From: Seriola aureovittata
Lineage: Eukaryota > Chordata > Actinopteri > Carangiformes > Carangidae
Direction: 5' to 3'
DNA: 64,000 nucleotides
Assembly: GCF_021018895.1 (NCBI RefSeq)
Contig: NC_079382.1
Location: forward strand, 24,152,501-24,216,500
In this document: positions 1-11,686 of the stretch, piece by piece
Position numbering within the stretch: the stretch's first letter is position 1
Layout of the letters: every line of letters begins with the position of its first letter
Program-made: the position numbers and the translations under genes
The notes under the pieces: generated by a model
What the model was told of the DNA's origin: nothing
What the model saw: only the letters and a program-made list of their open reading frames with translations
The model's database searches: none

Positions 1-572
1 GATGTTTCCAATGTGGCTTCTTTTGCTCGACACAAGTCGAGGAATGAATGTGAACTTATCACCGTGGTAACAGTGGTTACATCACCTTTGAAAGTAGCTG
101 CAACTCAGCTGTGTGAGATGAGAAGAAGAAGCTGTGTAGCTGGTACATTAACAACACATTACATCTCTTATTTCCTGAGATGTGTCTAAACTGTGGGTCG
201 TGTTAAATAGAAAGAACATTAATGTAACTGCTCTGTGACATTCATAATGTAAACATGAATGTTTTTAATCAGGGGAACAATTCATGGTATCAGTTCTCTG
301 AGAACCTCATTCATATCCAAGAACAACTAATATCTCTGACTGATCAATATCGAATCAATTCAGGAAATCAGTGGCAATACCCAGCCCTGTTCAATAATCA
401 GCTCATTGATTGATTAAATAATCTGCAGATGAATCAGTAATGAACATGTTTAACTGGTAGTTGAAGAGCTGAGGACCAGTTCTCACCTGTCCTGGCTGAA
501 ACCTTTTAAAGCCTGATCTGGATCAGACTGCGGCTGGACCTGGTCTGTGTTGATGACGTGTGTTTGACTCAG

Positions 573-2786
573 GGCGGCTCATCCAGCATGACGAGGAGGA
601 ACACGTACGTCTGCACGGAGAGGAACTCGACAGACCGTCACTCTGTGGTCCACAATGGCAAAGAGAACAGGTACTGGTCTGAGGACCGGGATGAGAGACC
701 ACATCAGCTCTGACCCTGATCGTGACTCCATGACAGGAAGTACAGACACTCAGTAACCCCTCCTCCCTTTCAGCTCAGCGACCACACCCACCCAGAGATC
801 TGTGGGCGGAGCTTCAACCCACAGCATAAGCAGTGGAGCGACCCCTCCCGACCGGCTACGTTTCCCTCGGGGGACGGCAAGTCGCAGCACCTTCCATGGA
901 GGTCAGCTCAGAGAGAGACGCACCGCCACCTACAACGGCCCCCCCGCCTCGCCCAGCCTGTCACATGACGCCACACCCCTCGCCCAATCACGAGCCAGGG
1001 GATCCACCAACCTGTTCTCCAAACTCACCTCCAAACTCACACGAAGGTACGCCAGCACAAAGCATCATGGGAGGTGTATTTACCTGCTCCTTTTTCCACC
1101 TGCTCATTAACAGTGAAACTTCCTCCCTTGTGTCCTCTTGTTCATGTGTCCTCTTGTCCTTGTGTCCTCTTGTTCTTGTGTCCTTGTGTCCTCTTGTTCT
1201 TGTGTCCTCTTGTCCTTGTGTCCTCTTGTTCTTGTGTCCTCTTGTCCTTGTGTCCTCTTGTTCTTGTGTCCTTGTGTCCTCATGTCCTTGTGTCCTCTTG
1301 TCCTTGTGTCCTCTTGTCCTTGTGTCCTCATGTCCTTGTGTCCTCATGTCCTTGTGTCCTCTTGTCCTTGTGTCCTAATGTCCTTGTGTCCTCTTGTCCT
1401 TGTGTCCTCTTGTCCTTGTGTCCTCTTGTTCTTGTGTCCTCTTGTCCTTGTGTCCTCATGTCCTTGTGTCCTCTTGTCCTTGTGTCCTCATGTCCTTGTG
1501 TCCTCTTGTCCTTGTGTCCTCTTGTCCTTGTGCCCTCTTGTCCTTGTGCCCTCTTGTCCTTGTGTCCTCTTGTCCTTGTGTCCTCATGTCCTTGTGTCCT
1601 CATGTCCTTGTGTCCTCTTGTCCTTGTGTCCTCATGTCCTTGCTTCAGAGGGCCTTCAGAGGTTGAGAGAAACGGGAGACCTGAAGGGTCCAGGTGAGTC
1701 AGACAGGTGTTTGTGTCTGTCTCTGTTGTGTTGATTGTTGTTGTAATTCTTTTCATTCTGGTTGGTTGAGAGTAGTGGACAGGTCCTGCAGCCCAGCCAA
1801 TCAGACACCATCTCCACATGCTAGTGTTATTCCTCCAGTATCTCAGTAACCAGCAAACTAAAAGGACTATATGTCTCTCACTGTTAGAAACATTGTTCAG
1901 CCTGTTCTGCTGCTCCACGTCTCTTCAATCACCAACACCGCTACCAAATCAATTAGTCTGCCCACTCGCATATGCAATATCACAAGCCCCCACCCACCCA
2001 CTCCACTGCCACGTCACTGTTCTGCCCTCCGGACGGAGGTACAGCACCCTGAGGTGCAACAGGGTCCGACACCCTCAGCCATAGCAGCCCTAAGTAAAAC
2101 TAACAGCTGAGGGAACTTTCTCAACGTGTGAGATGATGCGTCGAAAATAAATTCCCATTGGGGTCAATAAACAAACTAACTAACACCTTGACAGAACCTC
2201 TTCACATTTGGCACAAACATTCGTCTGGACTCAAGGATGAACTAATTCAATTTTGGAGGTCAAAGGTCAAGGTCACGGTGACCTCACAAAACACTTTGTA
2301 GCCATTACTCGGCAGAGGAGGTGATTCTAGTTTGTTGTGTGCTGCTGTGTGAACAAATAAAGTTCAAATATTGTGAATGTTAACACAACCCCCCCCCCCC
2401 CCCCCCCCCCCCCCAGTCGGAACGTATCAGCTGATCAGAAGGAGGAGCCTGGTTCCCCTGCGCCCCCTCACCTGAAGGACTCGAAGCCCCGCTCTTTGAG
2501 GTTCACCTGGAGCATGAAGACCACGTCTTCCATGGAGCCGCTGGACATGATGAGGGAGATCAGGAAAGTTCTGGACGCCAACAACTGTGACTACGAGCAG
2601 CGCGAGCGCTTCCTTCTGCTCTGCGTCCACGGAGACGGACACGCCGACAGCCTCGTCCAATGGGAGATGGAGGTGTGCAAACTGCCCCGCCTCTCGCTCA
2701 ACGGAGTGAGATTCAAACGAATTTCAGGAACGTCCATTGCCTTCAAGAACATCGCCTCCAAGATCGCCAACGAACTCAAACTGTAG
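573..2786 (+). CDS. mark3: MAP/microtubule affinity-regulating kinase 3-like, C-terminal exons (5' part outside window)
   Basis: MARK kinases are Ser/Thr kinases that phosphorylate microtubule-associated proteins and control cell polarity. Only the last four coding exons are here: 573-670, 774-1046, 1649-1693 and 2417-2786, all joining in phase across GT-AG introns. The first encodes spacer sequence with TRRNTYVC and NGKENS. The second has [36 protein letters not shown] and [14 protein letters not shown], typical of the MARK spacer. The last exon carries the KA1 membrane-binding domain ([15 protein letters not shown], then [18 protein letters not shown], ending [11 protein letters not shown]) and the stop at 2784-2786. 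The KA1 segment [13 protein letters not shown] and the ERNGR exon match my memory of MARK3 better than MARK2 or MARK4. The kinase and UBA domains lie left of the window. The convergent ckb neighbour supports mark3. Family certain; paralogue likely. Confidence 0.9.
1128..1645 (+). repeat. 16-bp CTTGTGTCCTCTTGTC minisatellite in mark3 intron
   Basis: About 30 copies of a pyrimidine-rich unit of roughly 16 bp, with CTCATGTCC and TGCCCTC variants. The array fills most of the 1047-1648 intron and runs into the acceptor of the 1649 exon. It creates spurious open frames on both strands. Confidence 0.9.
1649..1693 (+). CDS. mark3: mark3 45-nt in-frame exon (probable cassette)
   Basis: This 45-nt exon adds 15 codons including [11 protein letters not shown] and has the same entry and exit phase, so skipping it keeps the frame. 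It corresponds to the alternatively spliced spacer insert I know from mammalian MARK3. The start at 1649 is decided by frame: using the next AG (start 1651) gives a stop after a few codons. Its polypyrimidine tract is the last unit of the upstream CCTTGTGTCCTC minisatellite. No counterpart of the mammalian 9-codon micro-exon that precedes it was seen. Confidence 0.8.
1975..2190 (+). mobile_element. Degraded 3' end of a CR1/L2/Rex-type LINE
   Basis: A frame contains LPSGRRY followed by a basic stretch, and a neighbouring frame ends in [11 protein letters not shown] and a stop. This resembles the C-terminus of fish non-LTR reverse transcriptase ORFs, split by a frameshift. The stop is followed by a short AT-rich tail ending near CAATAAACAAACTAACTAAC. 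The fragment lies in the mark3 intron 1694-2416 in sense orientation. The clade is inferred; it could be another LINE group. Confidence 0.5.
2257..2284 (+). promoter_or_regulatory. Cluster of nuclear-receptor half-sites (DR1 plus perfect IR3)
   Basis: Three AGGTCA half-sites (2257-2262, 2264-2269, 2270-2275) are followed by TGACCT at 2279-2284. The first two form a DR1. The last pair reads AGGTCA-CGG-TGACCT, the consensus palindromic estrogen response element. The surrounding 2188-2325 text looks like an interspersed fish repeat, so the site may be repeat-borne. Binding is not shown. Confidence 0.45.
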
Positions 2787-3920
2787 AGACAGAGACAGGT
2801 GGACAGACAGGTGAAGGGACAGGAAGACAGAAACAGGTGGACAGACAGGTGGAAAGAGAGGAGTAGACGGAGACAGGTGGACAAAGAGAGGTGGACAGAG
2901 ACAGGTGGACAGAGACAGGTGGACAGAAACAGGTAGACAAAGAGGTTGGACTAAGAAGGGTAGACAGACAGGTGGACGCAGACAGGTGGACACAGGCAGG
3001 TGGACATACAGGTGGAGACAGACAGGTGAACACAGACAGGTGGACACAGACAGGCGGAGACAGACAGGTAGACTAAGACAGGTGGACACAGACAGGCTGA
3101 GACAGACAGGTAGACTAAGACAGGCAGACTAAGACAGGTAGACTAAGACAGGCGGACACAGACAGGCGGAGACAGACAGGTAGACTAAGACAGGCAGACT
3201 AAGACAGGCGGAGACAGACAGGTAGACACAGACAGGTGTGTGTGAGTTATTCAACATCTTCCTCCTTGTTCCTGGTTCACAGATGACATCATCATGACCT
3301 TCATGTTGATTGGTTCAGTTCAGCTGTTACTGCTCTGACATCACCCACAAATTCGACTGCTGCTCGATATCAATATTGTTTGATTATTGATTATTGATGA
3401 TGATGACATCACTGCCTCTCTGTCATTAAACTGTCTGCCTTTCCATATGGGGTTTCCCTCACCTGCTCCCAGCACAGCAGGGGCAGCTCCACATCGCACT
3501 TGTGGCAAAGGATCATGGGACTTGGAGTCTGTTGTGAGACACAGGAACTGTTCTGTGATGTACATTTGTTTTATTTTGAAAGAGGCTCTGCAATGACTGA
3601 CCTGCAGGTGTTTTAGACCCGCCCACCAGAGAACAGGTGAGGGTGGTGTCAGACTGAAGGGGTCACGTGTGTCCAGACAGATTGGTGTGAGTCAGTGTTG
3701 TGAATGTAAATAGTTTGACAGAGATTCACCCTTGTTTTCATGTTGATTTGTTTCTTCTTTTGTACATGTGAGCGTTGGCTGAACGACGGCTGATCGTCGG
3801 CTGAACGACGGCTGATCGTCAGCTGAACGACAGCTGATTGGCGGCTGATTGTTGTTGTTATTTGTTAACTGAACGTCAGGTTCACCTGTGTCTCATTAAA
3901 CACCTGCAGTAGCACAGTTT
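2787..3920 (+). other. mark3: mark3 3'UTR with tandem repeats and poly(A) signal
   Basis: The stop codon is followed within a few bases by a degenerate AGACAGGTGGAC array (about 2790-3236), then unique sequence, then a GGCTGAACGACGGCTGATCG tandem block (about 3774-3853). An ATTAAA hexamer at 3895-3900 is the best poly(A) signal candidate. The extent of the UTR is inferred; no transcript evidence is available. Confidence 0.5.
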
Positions 3921-5344
3921 CCTGTGTGGATGGAGTTTTTTGTCAAACTACAGAAGCCCAGAGGGGTCAGGGACGGTTTCTCTGTGTTCTTGTGAAACGT
4001 CATCAGCTACAGACCAAGTACACATCAAAGATCTCAAGTGTTCTCGCTCCGCCCGTCTTACCCATGATGCATGAGACAGCTAAGTATCCCAGAATGCATT
4101 TCACACCAAATAGCAACAACAGCAGCGACTCAGAGCCGGACTCAAAGCTGAAAAGACTGTTATTATATCACTTAAGTTTTCATGTTTTCTCTATTAACAC
4201 TAAGTCAGTTTATCTAAAAAGCATCTGTTTGGAAATCTGCTCAGGTGTTTTCAGAGACGTGAGGAGACGTGTGCTCTGCCTAGCTGCTAAGGCGAGTGGC
4301 CGATCAGTGTGTTATCTCTGCAGCCCTTTGGTCATTTACCTGTTCCTCTGTAGTGTTTTCATACCTGATAAAATTTGATCTGAGCTGAAATATAATATTT
4401 GCTGCTGCTCGTCAGTCTGAAGATGAAGCTAAAAATACGTGATTTAACAACAGCTCTGCCCTGAGCTTCTGTTACAAATAAACCACATTTTAATAAGAAT
4501 AAATATAAATGAGTCGAACAGAGGCAGCGCTCCATTTTAAACTTAGTTACATTGTTAATATAAATTACAGATTGGAGGGTTAGGGGATCTGGGGATTTGA
4601 GTTCAGATGAATGTGTCAGTACAGTCAGGTACAGGTGTGTTGAGGTGTAACCTGATGATATCAGGAAGTATGCTGCTGTAAATCGTCCTCCTGTCCTCAC
4701 AGTCTGGACTCAGTGTTCATTGTATGAGAACATGATATGGCTGACTGATGTCTGGATGACACTCAGGTGTCAGGTCCACCTGCAGTGACGTCATCAGTGT
4801 GTGTGGTGACAGTAAAAAGGTACAGACTGAATTTATTCATCAGGTTTCAGCTCTGCAGACTGTCACAGTCCTTGAGGGACACAGGTAAGTCCAGCCTCCA
4901 GGTGTATTAATGAGTCCTCTCATCGATGAGTGGATGAAGATTCACTGACATTTAAACACTCAGCTGCGTTTCAACGAGTCAAACACATTGTAACATTATT
5001 TCATTATAGGAAGTTTCTATTGGATGAGTTGATGATGTCAGTGACTCTAAGTCACCAGCAGGTGGCGTCAGTTCTCACAGCTGCTGGTTTGATTGATCCA
5101 CGTGACTGATCTGAGGTCTGCTGTTATTCAGGTCTTGGTCTGGAGCCACACTCTGTGAGACTCAGTGAGTATGAGACTGGATCAGAGGCACAGAACCTGA
5201 ACCAGTTCAGTCTGATGACTTTATATTTTATACATTACTTTTTTCTTCCTGCTGAAACGTGACATAATAAATAATTAACTTCATGTGTGTGTGCGTGCTG
5301 AATGACGACAGGTGAGCGCAGCATTTAGTTGGGGCCACAGAGAC
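3921..5344. other. mark3-ckb convergent intergenic spacer
   Basis: Between the putative mark3 poly(A) signal and the ckb poly(A) signal I see no splice-consistent coding sequence, RNA gene or complete mobile element. Open frames of 60-150 codons here have no recognisable family features. Confidence 0.5.
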
Positions 5345-5350
5345 TTTATT
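5345..5350 (-). promoter_or_regulatory. ckb: ckb poly(A) signal AATAAA
   Basis: TTTATT on the + strand reads AATAAA on the ckb strand, about 200 nt beyond the ckb stop, giving a short 3'UTR. It is the only AATAAA seen in the first few hundred bases after the stop. Confidence 0.65.
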
Positions 5351-5485
5351 AGATATTTCAGGTGTTAGATGAGTCCAACAGGTGGAGACAGGAAATAGAA
5401 AATCCTTCACATGTTGGAAGACTGAAGTCTAACTGAGCGGCTCTAAACGTCCTGTTGGTTCAGGACGGGTTCTGATTGATTACAG

Positions 5486-5534
5486 TGAGGGGGTGAGGGG
5501 GTGAGGGGGGGTGAGGGGGTGAGGGGGGGTGTCA
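5486..5534 (+). repeat. GTGAGGGGG tandem tract in ckb 3'UTR
   Basis: Five or more runs of G5-G7 separated by TGA form a G-quadruplex-prone tract on the + strand, C-rich in the ckb transcript, 20 nt beyond the ckb stop codon. Confidence 0.8.
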
Positions 5535-5553
5535 GAGGTTACAGTGACACAGT

Positions 5554-8500
5554 TCACTTCTGCTCGGGCATCATGTCATCGATGCTCTCTCCGGCCTCCA
5601 GGCGTTTCTCCATGTCCACCAGCAGGTTGACACCGTCCACCACCATCTGAACCAGCTCCACCTCCGAGAAACCCAGACGGTCTGCATTGGAGATGTCAAA
5701 GACTCCGCCCACTGCCGCTGTGTCCACGCCACCTGAGACGCAAACAGGAAGTGATGTAACGAGGGCAGGATTTCTGAACGACAAAACACCTGACTCTAAA
5801 ACCTAACCTCGGGCCATCTGGAGGACTTGTGGCTGAGCTGATATCTCCTGCCGAGGCCCTCAACACCTGTCTACAGGTGCGAGGTCTGGATATTTGAATC
5901 CTGTTCCCTGATGGTCTGATGTTCTCAGAGGGATATACAGAGGTCACAAAGGAGACTGTGTGGAACCTGGTTCTGGAGATTTCCCCCTAGGACTCACAGG
6001 AAACCACTCAGAACAAACGTGTCCTTGCAACTGTCTACCTGTCATACTACCTGTCTCTCTGTTTACCTGTTCCTCTCTTCTGGAGCCTCAGCCTCTTCAG
6101 GATCTCTCCAAACTTCTCGTGCTTGCTGACATTTGGCAGTTTGACGTGGACTCCAGCTCTCAGTCCCGTCCCCAGGTTAGACGGGCAGGTGAGGACGTAG
6201 CCCAGGTGTTCGTTCCACATGAACTCATGACCCCGCTCCTTAAACAAGGCCTCAATCTGTTACACAGTGAGAGAGTTGGTCAGGTGTGGACAGGTGGGAT
6301 CAGACACTGCAGGATACAGTAAACAGAAGGCGGAATGCAGCCGCTCACCTTGGTGAGTCCGGTGCAGAAGCGGGTGAACACCTCCCTCATGTTGCCTCCT
6401 TTCTGCATGCTGATGACGCGCAGGTGATCTTCCTCATTCACCCAAACCAGGAAGGTCTTGTTGTCGTTGTGCCTGCAGGTCAACCAGAGAGTGAAGGGTT
6501 AATCACTGAGACTTTCACTCTGAATTTATTCACCTCTGAGGCTCAGTTTGCACACAGTATCTTATGATTCTGCTGCTTTTAGCCGCTGTCTCTTTATTCC
6601 AGTTTATTCCTGTACAGTCTCATTCGTTCTGACTCAGTATCTTGTTCTGACTCAGTATCTCGTCGTTCTGACTCAGTGTCTGGTCGTTCTGACTCAGTAT
6701 CTCGTCGTTCTGACTCAGTATCTCGTCGTTCTGACTCAGTATCTCGTTCTGACTCAGTATCTTGTTCTGACTCAGTATCTGGTCGTTCTGACTCAGCATC
6801 TCGTTCTGACTCAGTATCTTGTTCTGACTCAGTATCTCGTTGTTCTGACTCAGCATCTTGTTCTGACTCAGTATCTGGTCGTTCTGACTCAGTATCTTGT
6901 TCTGACTCAGTATCTGGTCGTTCTGACTCAGTATCTCGTTCTGACTCAGTATCTTGTTCTGACTCAGTATCTGGTCGTTCTGACTCAGTATCTCGTTCTG
7001 ACTCAGTATCTTGTTCTGACTCAGTATCTCGTTGTTCTGACTCAGCATCTTGTTCTGACTCAGTATCTCGTTGTTCTGACTCAGCATCTTGTTCTGACTC
7101 AGTATCTGGTCGTTCTGACTCAGTATCTTGTTCTGACTCAGTATCTGGTCGTTCTGACTCAGTATCTCGTTCTGACTCAGTATCTTGTTCTGACTCAGTA
7201 TCTCGTTGTTCTGACTCAGTATCTTGTTCTGACTCAGTATCTGGTCGTTCTGACTCAGCATCTCGTTCTGACTCAGTATCTCGTAAGATGTTTTGAATTT
7301 GTCTCTCACTAATCTGTGATTTGTTTCTTTTGTCTCAATATCTCACAATATACTCAGAGTTTCTCATTGTTCTCAAATTTTCCTGCGTCTTTCATGAGCT
7401 TCTTGTCTTTTTATGTTTCCTAACATTTTATCTTTTCTTTGTATCCATACTTCAGATATGATGGTCACACTTTTTCATCTGTCATTTAGTGATTGTTCTG
7501 CATCACATCATCCCTTTTGTTTATTGGTATCTCAGTGTTTCAACTCAGTAGCACTATCTCAGCAGGTCAGAGGTCAGAGTTGGTGATGTGTTCACTGACC
7601 AGATGCCACGGCCATCGGGCCAGTCGCGGGCCATGCCGGACGCCAGCAGCAGTGGGGAGACGGGCTTGTCGAACAGGAAGTGGTCATCGATCAGCTGCTG
7701 CTGCTCCTCCTCCGTCATGTTCTTCAGAGCATAGTACTTGCCCTTTAAATCTCCATCCAGGATGTCCAGACCTGCAGTACACACAGGAGGTCAAAGGTCA
7801 GACACAAGGGAGGTCATAAACCCAACATCAATCATCATCGTCAGGTGAGAAGGAGGCAGGATAGGTTTGGTGCCTGAGAGGCTGAATTCAGGGCAAAGCC
7901 CTGCTCAGGTCTCCAGGTCCCTGGGGGAATGTAATCAGTGTCATTTCACACTGATTGTAAATAAAATGGGGACAATAACTCATAATTACACTTCTAAGTA
8001 ATGAACTGAATTAATTAATAAATTATAGGTTTTTAGCTCATGTGACTGACGGAGTATTTTAGTCTCAGAGGACGGCTGAAGTTTTTACATCAATCTCTCT
8101 CTGACTTCAAAGAGGCTCGTATCTCACAGTTTAGTCCAACTCTGTATCTTCATGTCTGTTTTCTTCTGACTCTCTGTTCTGTCTCACAACTCAAACCAAG
8201 CTGGAGTCTTTGGATTTTACCTTCATTTCCTTCAAATGTTCCCTTAATTTCGTCATCATGCCCTGGATTTTATTTCTAGACCAAGCAGAACGTTTCGGTC
8301 CAGTAAGCTTTACAGAACTGACCCGTGCGGTGGGTACTGTCACCTGTTCCTTTACTTCAATAAATAATATGTCAATTAAAAAAAACAAAGGTGACGTTCT
8401 GTCTGTGTCATGTGTTTTCAGACAGTGGGGGGGCAGCAGAACCTCTGGTCTGCTGGGTTCAGCCAGTTCAGTCCAGTCCAGTCCGGTTCAGTTCAGTCTC

Positions 8501-11297
8501 ATTTGCATGTGAAAGAGGTGGTTTAGAATGACTGAGCTCTCAGCCTCATTAGGAGTCACAGCAGGACGACACACAGCTCACAGTTATATAACAGTTTGAT
8601 CTGCTGCTGCTGCATTCACTGACATGCTCACTGAGGCATGATGGGAAAATATCTAAATAAAGACGGGGCGTTTTCAGCTGCAGTTAGAGCTAAATGACTG
8701 ATAAAGAGTAGAGTTTGTTCTTCCTCTGCCTCAGTGAGTCTGCAGACATTATTAGTGTCCCTGAACGCACCATCAGACAGTTGAAACTGTGCCGCTTGCG
8801 TGTCTTTATATGAATAAACTGTTTCTTACTTTCGATGGAGAGGTTTTCGATGGCGCGTCGTTCTCCACGGCTGCAGTGTGGTGGCAGACAGAAGCCACGA
8901 ATACTCCGTCCTGTCCGAACCCGGGAGCTCAGAACGTAGTTTGGATCCAGATCGTCTCCACCCTGAAACACAACAAAAGATCAGTCGAGATCACAGTGGA
9001 AGCCATTGTCCCTTCAGCACCACGGACAGAGCCACTGCTCTGTTGAAGGGAGGACGTGAACAGGAAGAACTGGAGGTCTGGGTCAGTTACAGCAGCAGAC
9101 AGGAGAAGGTTGGTGTGGTTTGACCAGGATGACAAAAACCAAGAGTAAAATAACTTTAGAAAAATGCCTGAACGGACTCATGTAGAGATAGAGCCCTACA
9201 GGTGGTAGGGATGATGTCAGCCGTGATGCCTGTCAAGAACCTGTTGGATTGTGGGTTAAAAAGAAACCAGACTCACTGGCTGTAGAATTATTTGACATCA
9301 CTGGAAATCCGAGTCTATGTCCAGTTTTACTGAGTGAATAGATTTGATGTGTGAACAGGCGACAGATCGACTGTGGGAGGGAAAAGCTCTTTAATGAAGG
9401 GTGGGCCCCATTTCAAAACAGTGATATAAATATTTGATTTGCAGTTTATGTATATTTCACCTTTTGATGATATCTACTTTGATCTATGGAGTTGATGGAC
9501 TGAACACCTGTGGTACCTGGATCACCTGTAGCTGAACACAGTGATGATGGATCTCTGTATCCTGCCTGATAGACAATGTGAACTGTTCATTTAACAGCGT
9601 GGGTTATTTATAATCGATGATCAATATGTCTGGGGTCTTCTGATTGTATGAAAGGACTGTTCAGGGCCTTTTTATGTTTTGTTTTTGGTTGCTGCTGTTG
9701 TCATGGTGACTGAATGATGACCAGTGAAGAGTGAACAGTGTTTAAGGCAAGATGGCTTCCTCACATCCCTCAGACAAATCTGTGATGTGGAGCTTCATTA
9801 ACAAAACTGACTGTAGCTGTAGAGTCAAACCAGCTACAGTCACATGATCAGTCACATGATCAAAGCTACATTATTTACAAATCAGTCCTGTCACTGTTTG
9901 AACAACCAGTTCATCTGCATGCGAGCAGAAACACTTTTCATCCTCTAATAGATTCTACTCTTCATCAGCTCTACCATCAGTGAAACTTCCTGTAGATTTT
10001 CACATTAAAAGCATCCAAGGAAAGGAAAAACTTTTAATGTGAAACATCTGCAGGAAGTGTTGAGTTTTATAGTCAGAAGATTAGGAGAATGAATCAGTTA
10101 ATGACGACTGTTGTTGTTTACCTGCAGGTTTTCAGAGTTCAGATCCGTCTTGTGTTTGTCTGATGGTTTGTATCCTCCATGGCGGTCTTCGATCACTGGG
10201 TCCAACAGCTCTTTGAACACCTCGTATGTCTCCTCGTCTCCGGCGACGCAGCCCACCGTCATAATGAATGGGTGACCTGCAGAGACACAAAATGGCCAAT
10301 CAGTCACTGCCAAGTATCTACACTCGTTACTTTGTGTTAAAATGTTTTTCACAAATCCTGCCAACTAAATTAGGTTGGATTTGAGGATCAGGCGATCAGA
10401 CGGGAAGTAACAATTCCCCTCCTTCCCTTCCTGTGGGGGAATTAACGAGCAGAAATTAACCTGATCTAACAAGTCGATCCAATTAAAGAGTTTATCATCA
10501 AGTAGCAGCTGCACAGAATTTCTCTGTGTCAAGGTGACAAACAACATGAGGAGGTACCTTCTTTGGGGAAGCAGGAGTTACCTGGTGGGGGAGTGATGAC
10601 CTTGTCTGGGGGGTTGGGTCATCTAGTTCAGCGAAGTCTACCTGGTTTAAGAGAGCAGGGTTCGCTTGTCTGTGAAAGGACCTTCGTGGTTTTGGAAAGG
10701 GGCTACTTGGGCTGCTGAAAGGTTACATGGCCTGGACTCTGGTGGATGGGATTCCCTGGTCTAGGGAGAGGTGGCCTGGTCTGACTGTCCTGTCCTGTTA
10801 CCTGTTTTATGTAAGGTGTAACCTGGTCTGGTATCACCAAGTCTAAAGAAGTGTGGTTACCCAGTCTGGTGACCTGGTGTGGGGATGGGGTCTCTTGGTT
10901 TGGAAGTGGTTATGTGGTTTAGGGACAGACTTACCAGGTCTGGGGAAAGTAACCTGGTCTGAGGAGGACAGATGTTACTTGGTTCTGGGGGGAGTGTCCA
11001 GGGCTGCAGAGGACGGGGTTAACTAGTCTGGGTGGTCCACAGGAGTGGTTACCTGGTTTATCAAAGACCTGGTCTGTGGATGGAGATATTATTTGGGGTG
11101 TTACCTGGGTTGTCGACACCGGTCTGGATGACATCGTCCAGGGTGAATCCGCTGGGCGTCTCCTTGTCCCTCAGGTTGCCGTACATTTCGGGCGTGAGCA
11201 CCTTGGCCATGTGGTTGTTGTGCTTGCTGAGGTCAGGGTACTCCTGCTCCGCTGAGTAGTTCATCTTCAGCTTGTTATGGGTGTTTCCGAAAGGCAT
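5554..11297 (-). CDS. ckb: Creatine kinase, B-type (cytosolic)
   Basis: Creatine kinase reversibly transfers phosphate between ATP and creatine as a cytosolic dimer. Coding exons on the - strand are 11105-11297, 10122-10276, 8830-8962, 7600-7771, 6349-6472, 6067-6256 and 5554-5732 (193, 155, 133, 172, 124, 190 and 179 nt). They sum to 381 codons plus stop, the usual CK length, and these are the exon sizes expected for the CK family. The protein starts [10 protein letters not shown]. It holds [36 protein letters not shown], the active-site block [13 protein letters not shown] with its reactive Cys, and [12 protein letters not shown]. The C-terminal [15 protein letters not shown] and end at DDMMPEQK match B-type rather than M-type CK. 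All splice phases agree and there are no internal stops. Several introns are loaded with tandem repeats. Convergent with mark3. Confidence 0.96.
6607..7290 (+). repeat. TTCTGACTCAGTATCTCG minisatellite in ckb intron
   Basis: Some 40 units of 14-18 bp (TTCTGACTCAGTATCTTG with optional TCG or GTCG inserts) fill the ckb intron between the exons at 6472 and 7600. All frames are open on both strands purely from periodicity. Confidence 0.95.
7772..10121 (-). other. ckb introns flanking the 133-nt exon
   Basis: Apart from the exon 8830-8962, these introns show no RNA gene, mobile element or tandem array that I can support. They are AT-moderate unique sequence. Confidence 0.5.
10560..11100 (-). repeat. 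Degenerate array of splice-donor-like units in ckb intron
   Basis: The + strand repeats TTACCTGGT, TAACCTGGTCTG and similar words; on the ckb strand these read ACCAGGTAAC. They lie directly downstream of the genuine exon donor at 11105, which reads CCCAG|GTAAC. Units are diverged and irregularly spaced. Confidence 0.6.
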
Positions 11298-11631
11298 GAT
11301 GACGTCGGGACTGCTGACCTGGGACCAGTTCCAGTTAGTGAACATGTTAGTGTGAATATTAATGAGCTCCACATTCACATGAATGTTGTGTTTATGAAAC
11401 ATGTTTAGCATCAAGTGAAGAACCAACTCAGATTAATGTTTTTATTGATGGTTAAACATTTTCCTTCATATCATCACGTTATTGTTTATATATTAATATC
11501 ATATTTTTCATTGTCACTGAGGCTCACTCAAATCTTAAATTATTAATTAGCAGTTTGACCAGTCATAAAAATAATAATAATTATCTTCATCCACAGTTAA
11601 ACTATGAAAACCAGTTTTCAGCGGAAGAAGA

Positions 11632-11686
11632 ATCCAGATCCAGATCCAGATCCAGATCCAGATCCGGATCCGGATCCGGATCCAGA
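11632..11686 (+). repeat. AGATCC/GGATCC hexanucleotide tract
   Basis: About nine hexamers shift from AGATCC to GGATCC, within ckb intron 1 (11319-12873). The rest of that intron is unique, fairly CpG-rich toward the promoter, and shows a short AGAGACAG run near 12614-12652. Confidence 0.85.

Noticed and set aside
573..2786. Assignment to mark2 or mark4
   Set aside because: The KA1 sequence around [11 protein letters not shown] and the ERNGR cassette fit MARK3; the neighbouring CK is B-type, not M-type, arguing against the MARK4-CKM block.
6548..7312. Overlapping 200-250-codon frames on both strands in a ckb intron
   Set aside because: Minisatellite with a unit length divisible by three in most copies; lies between proven ckb exons.
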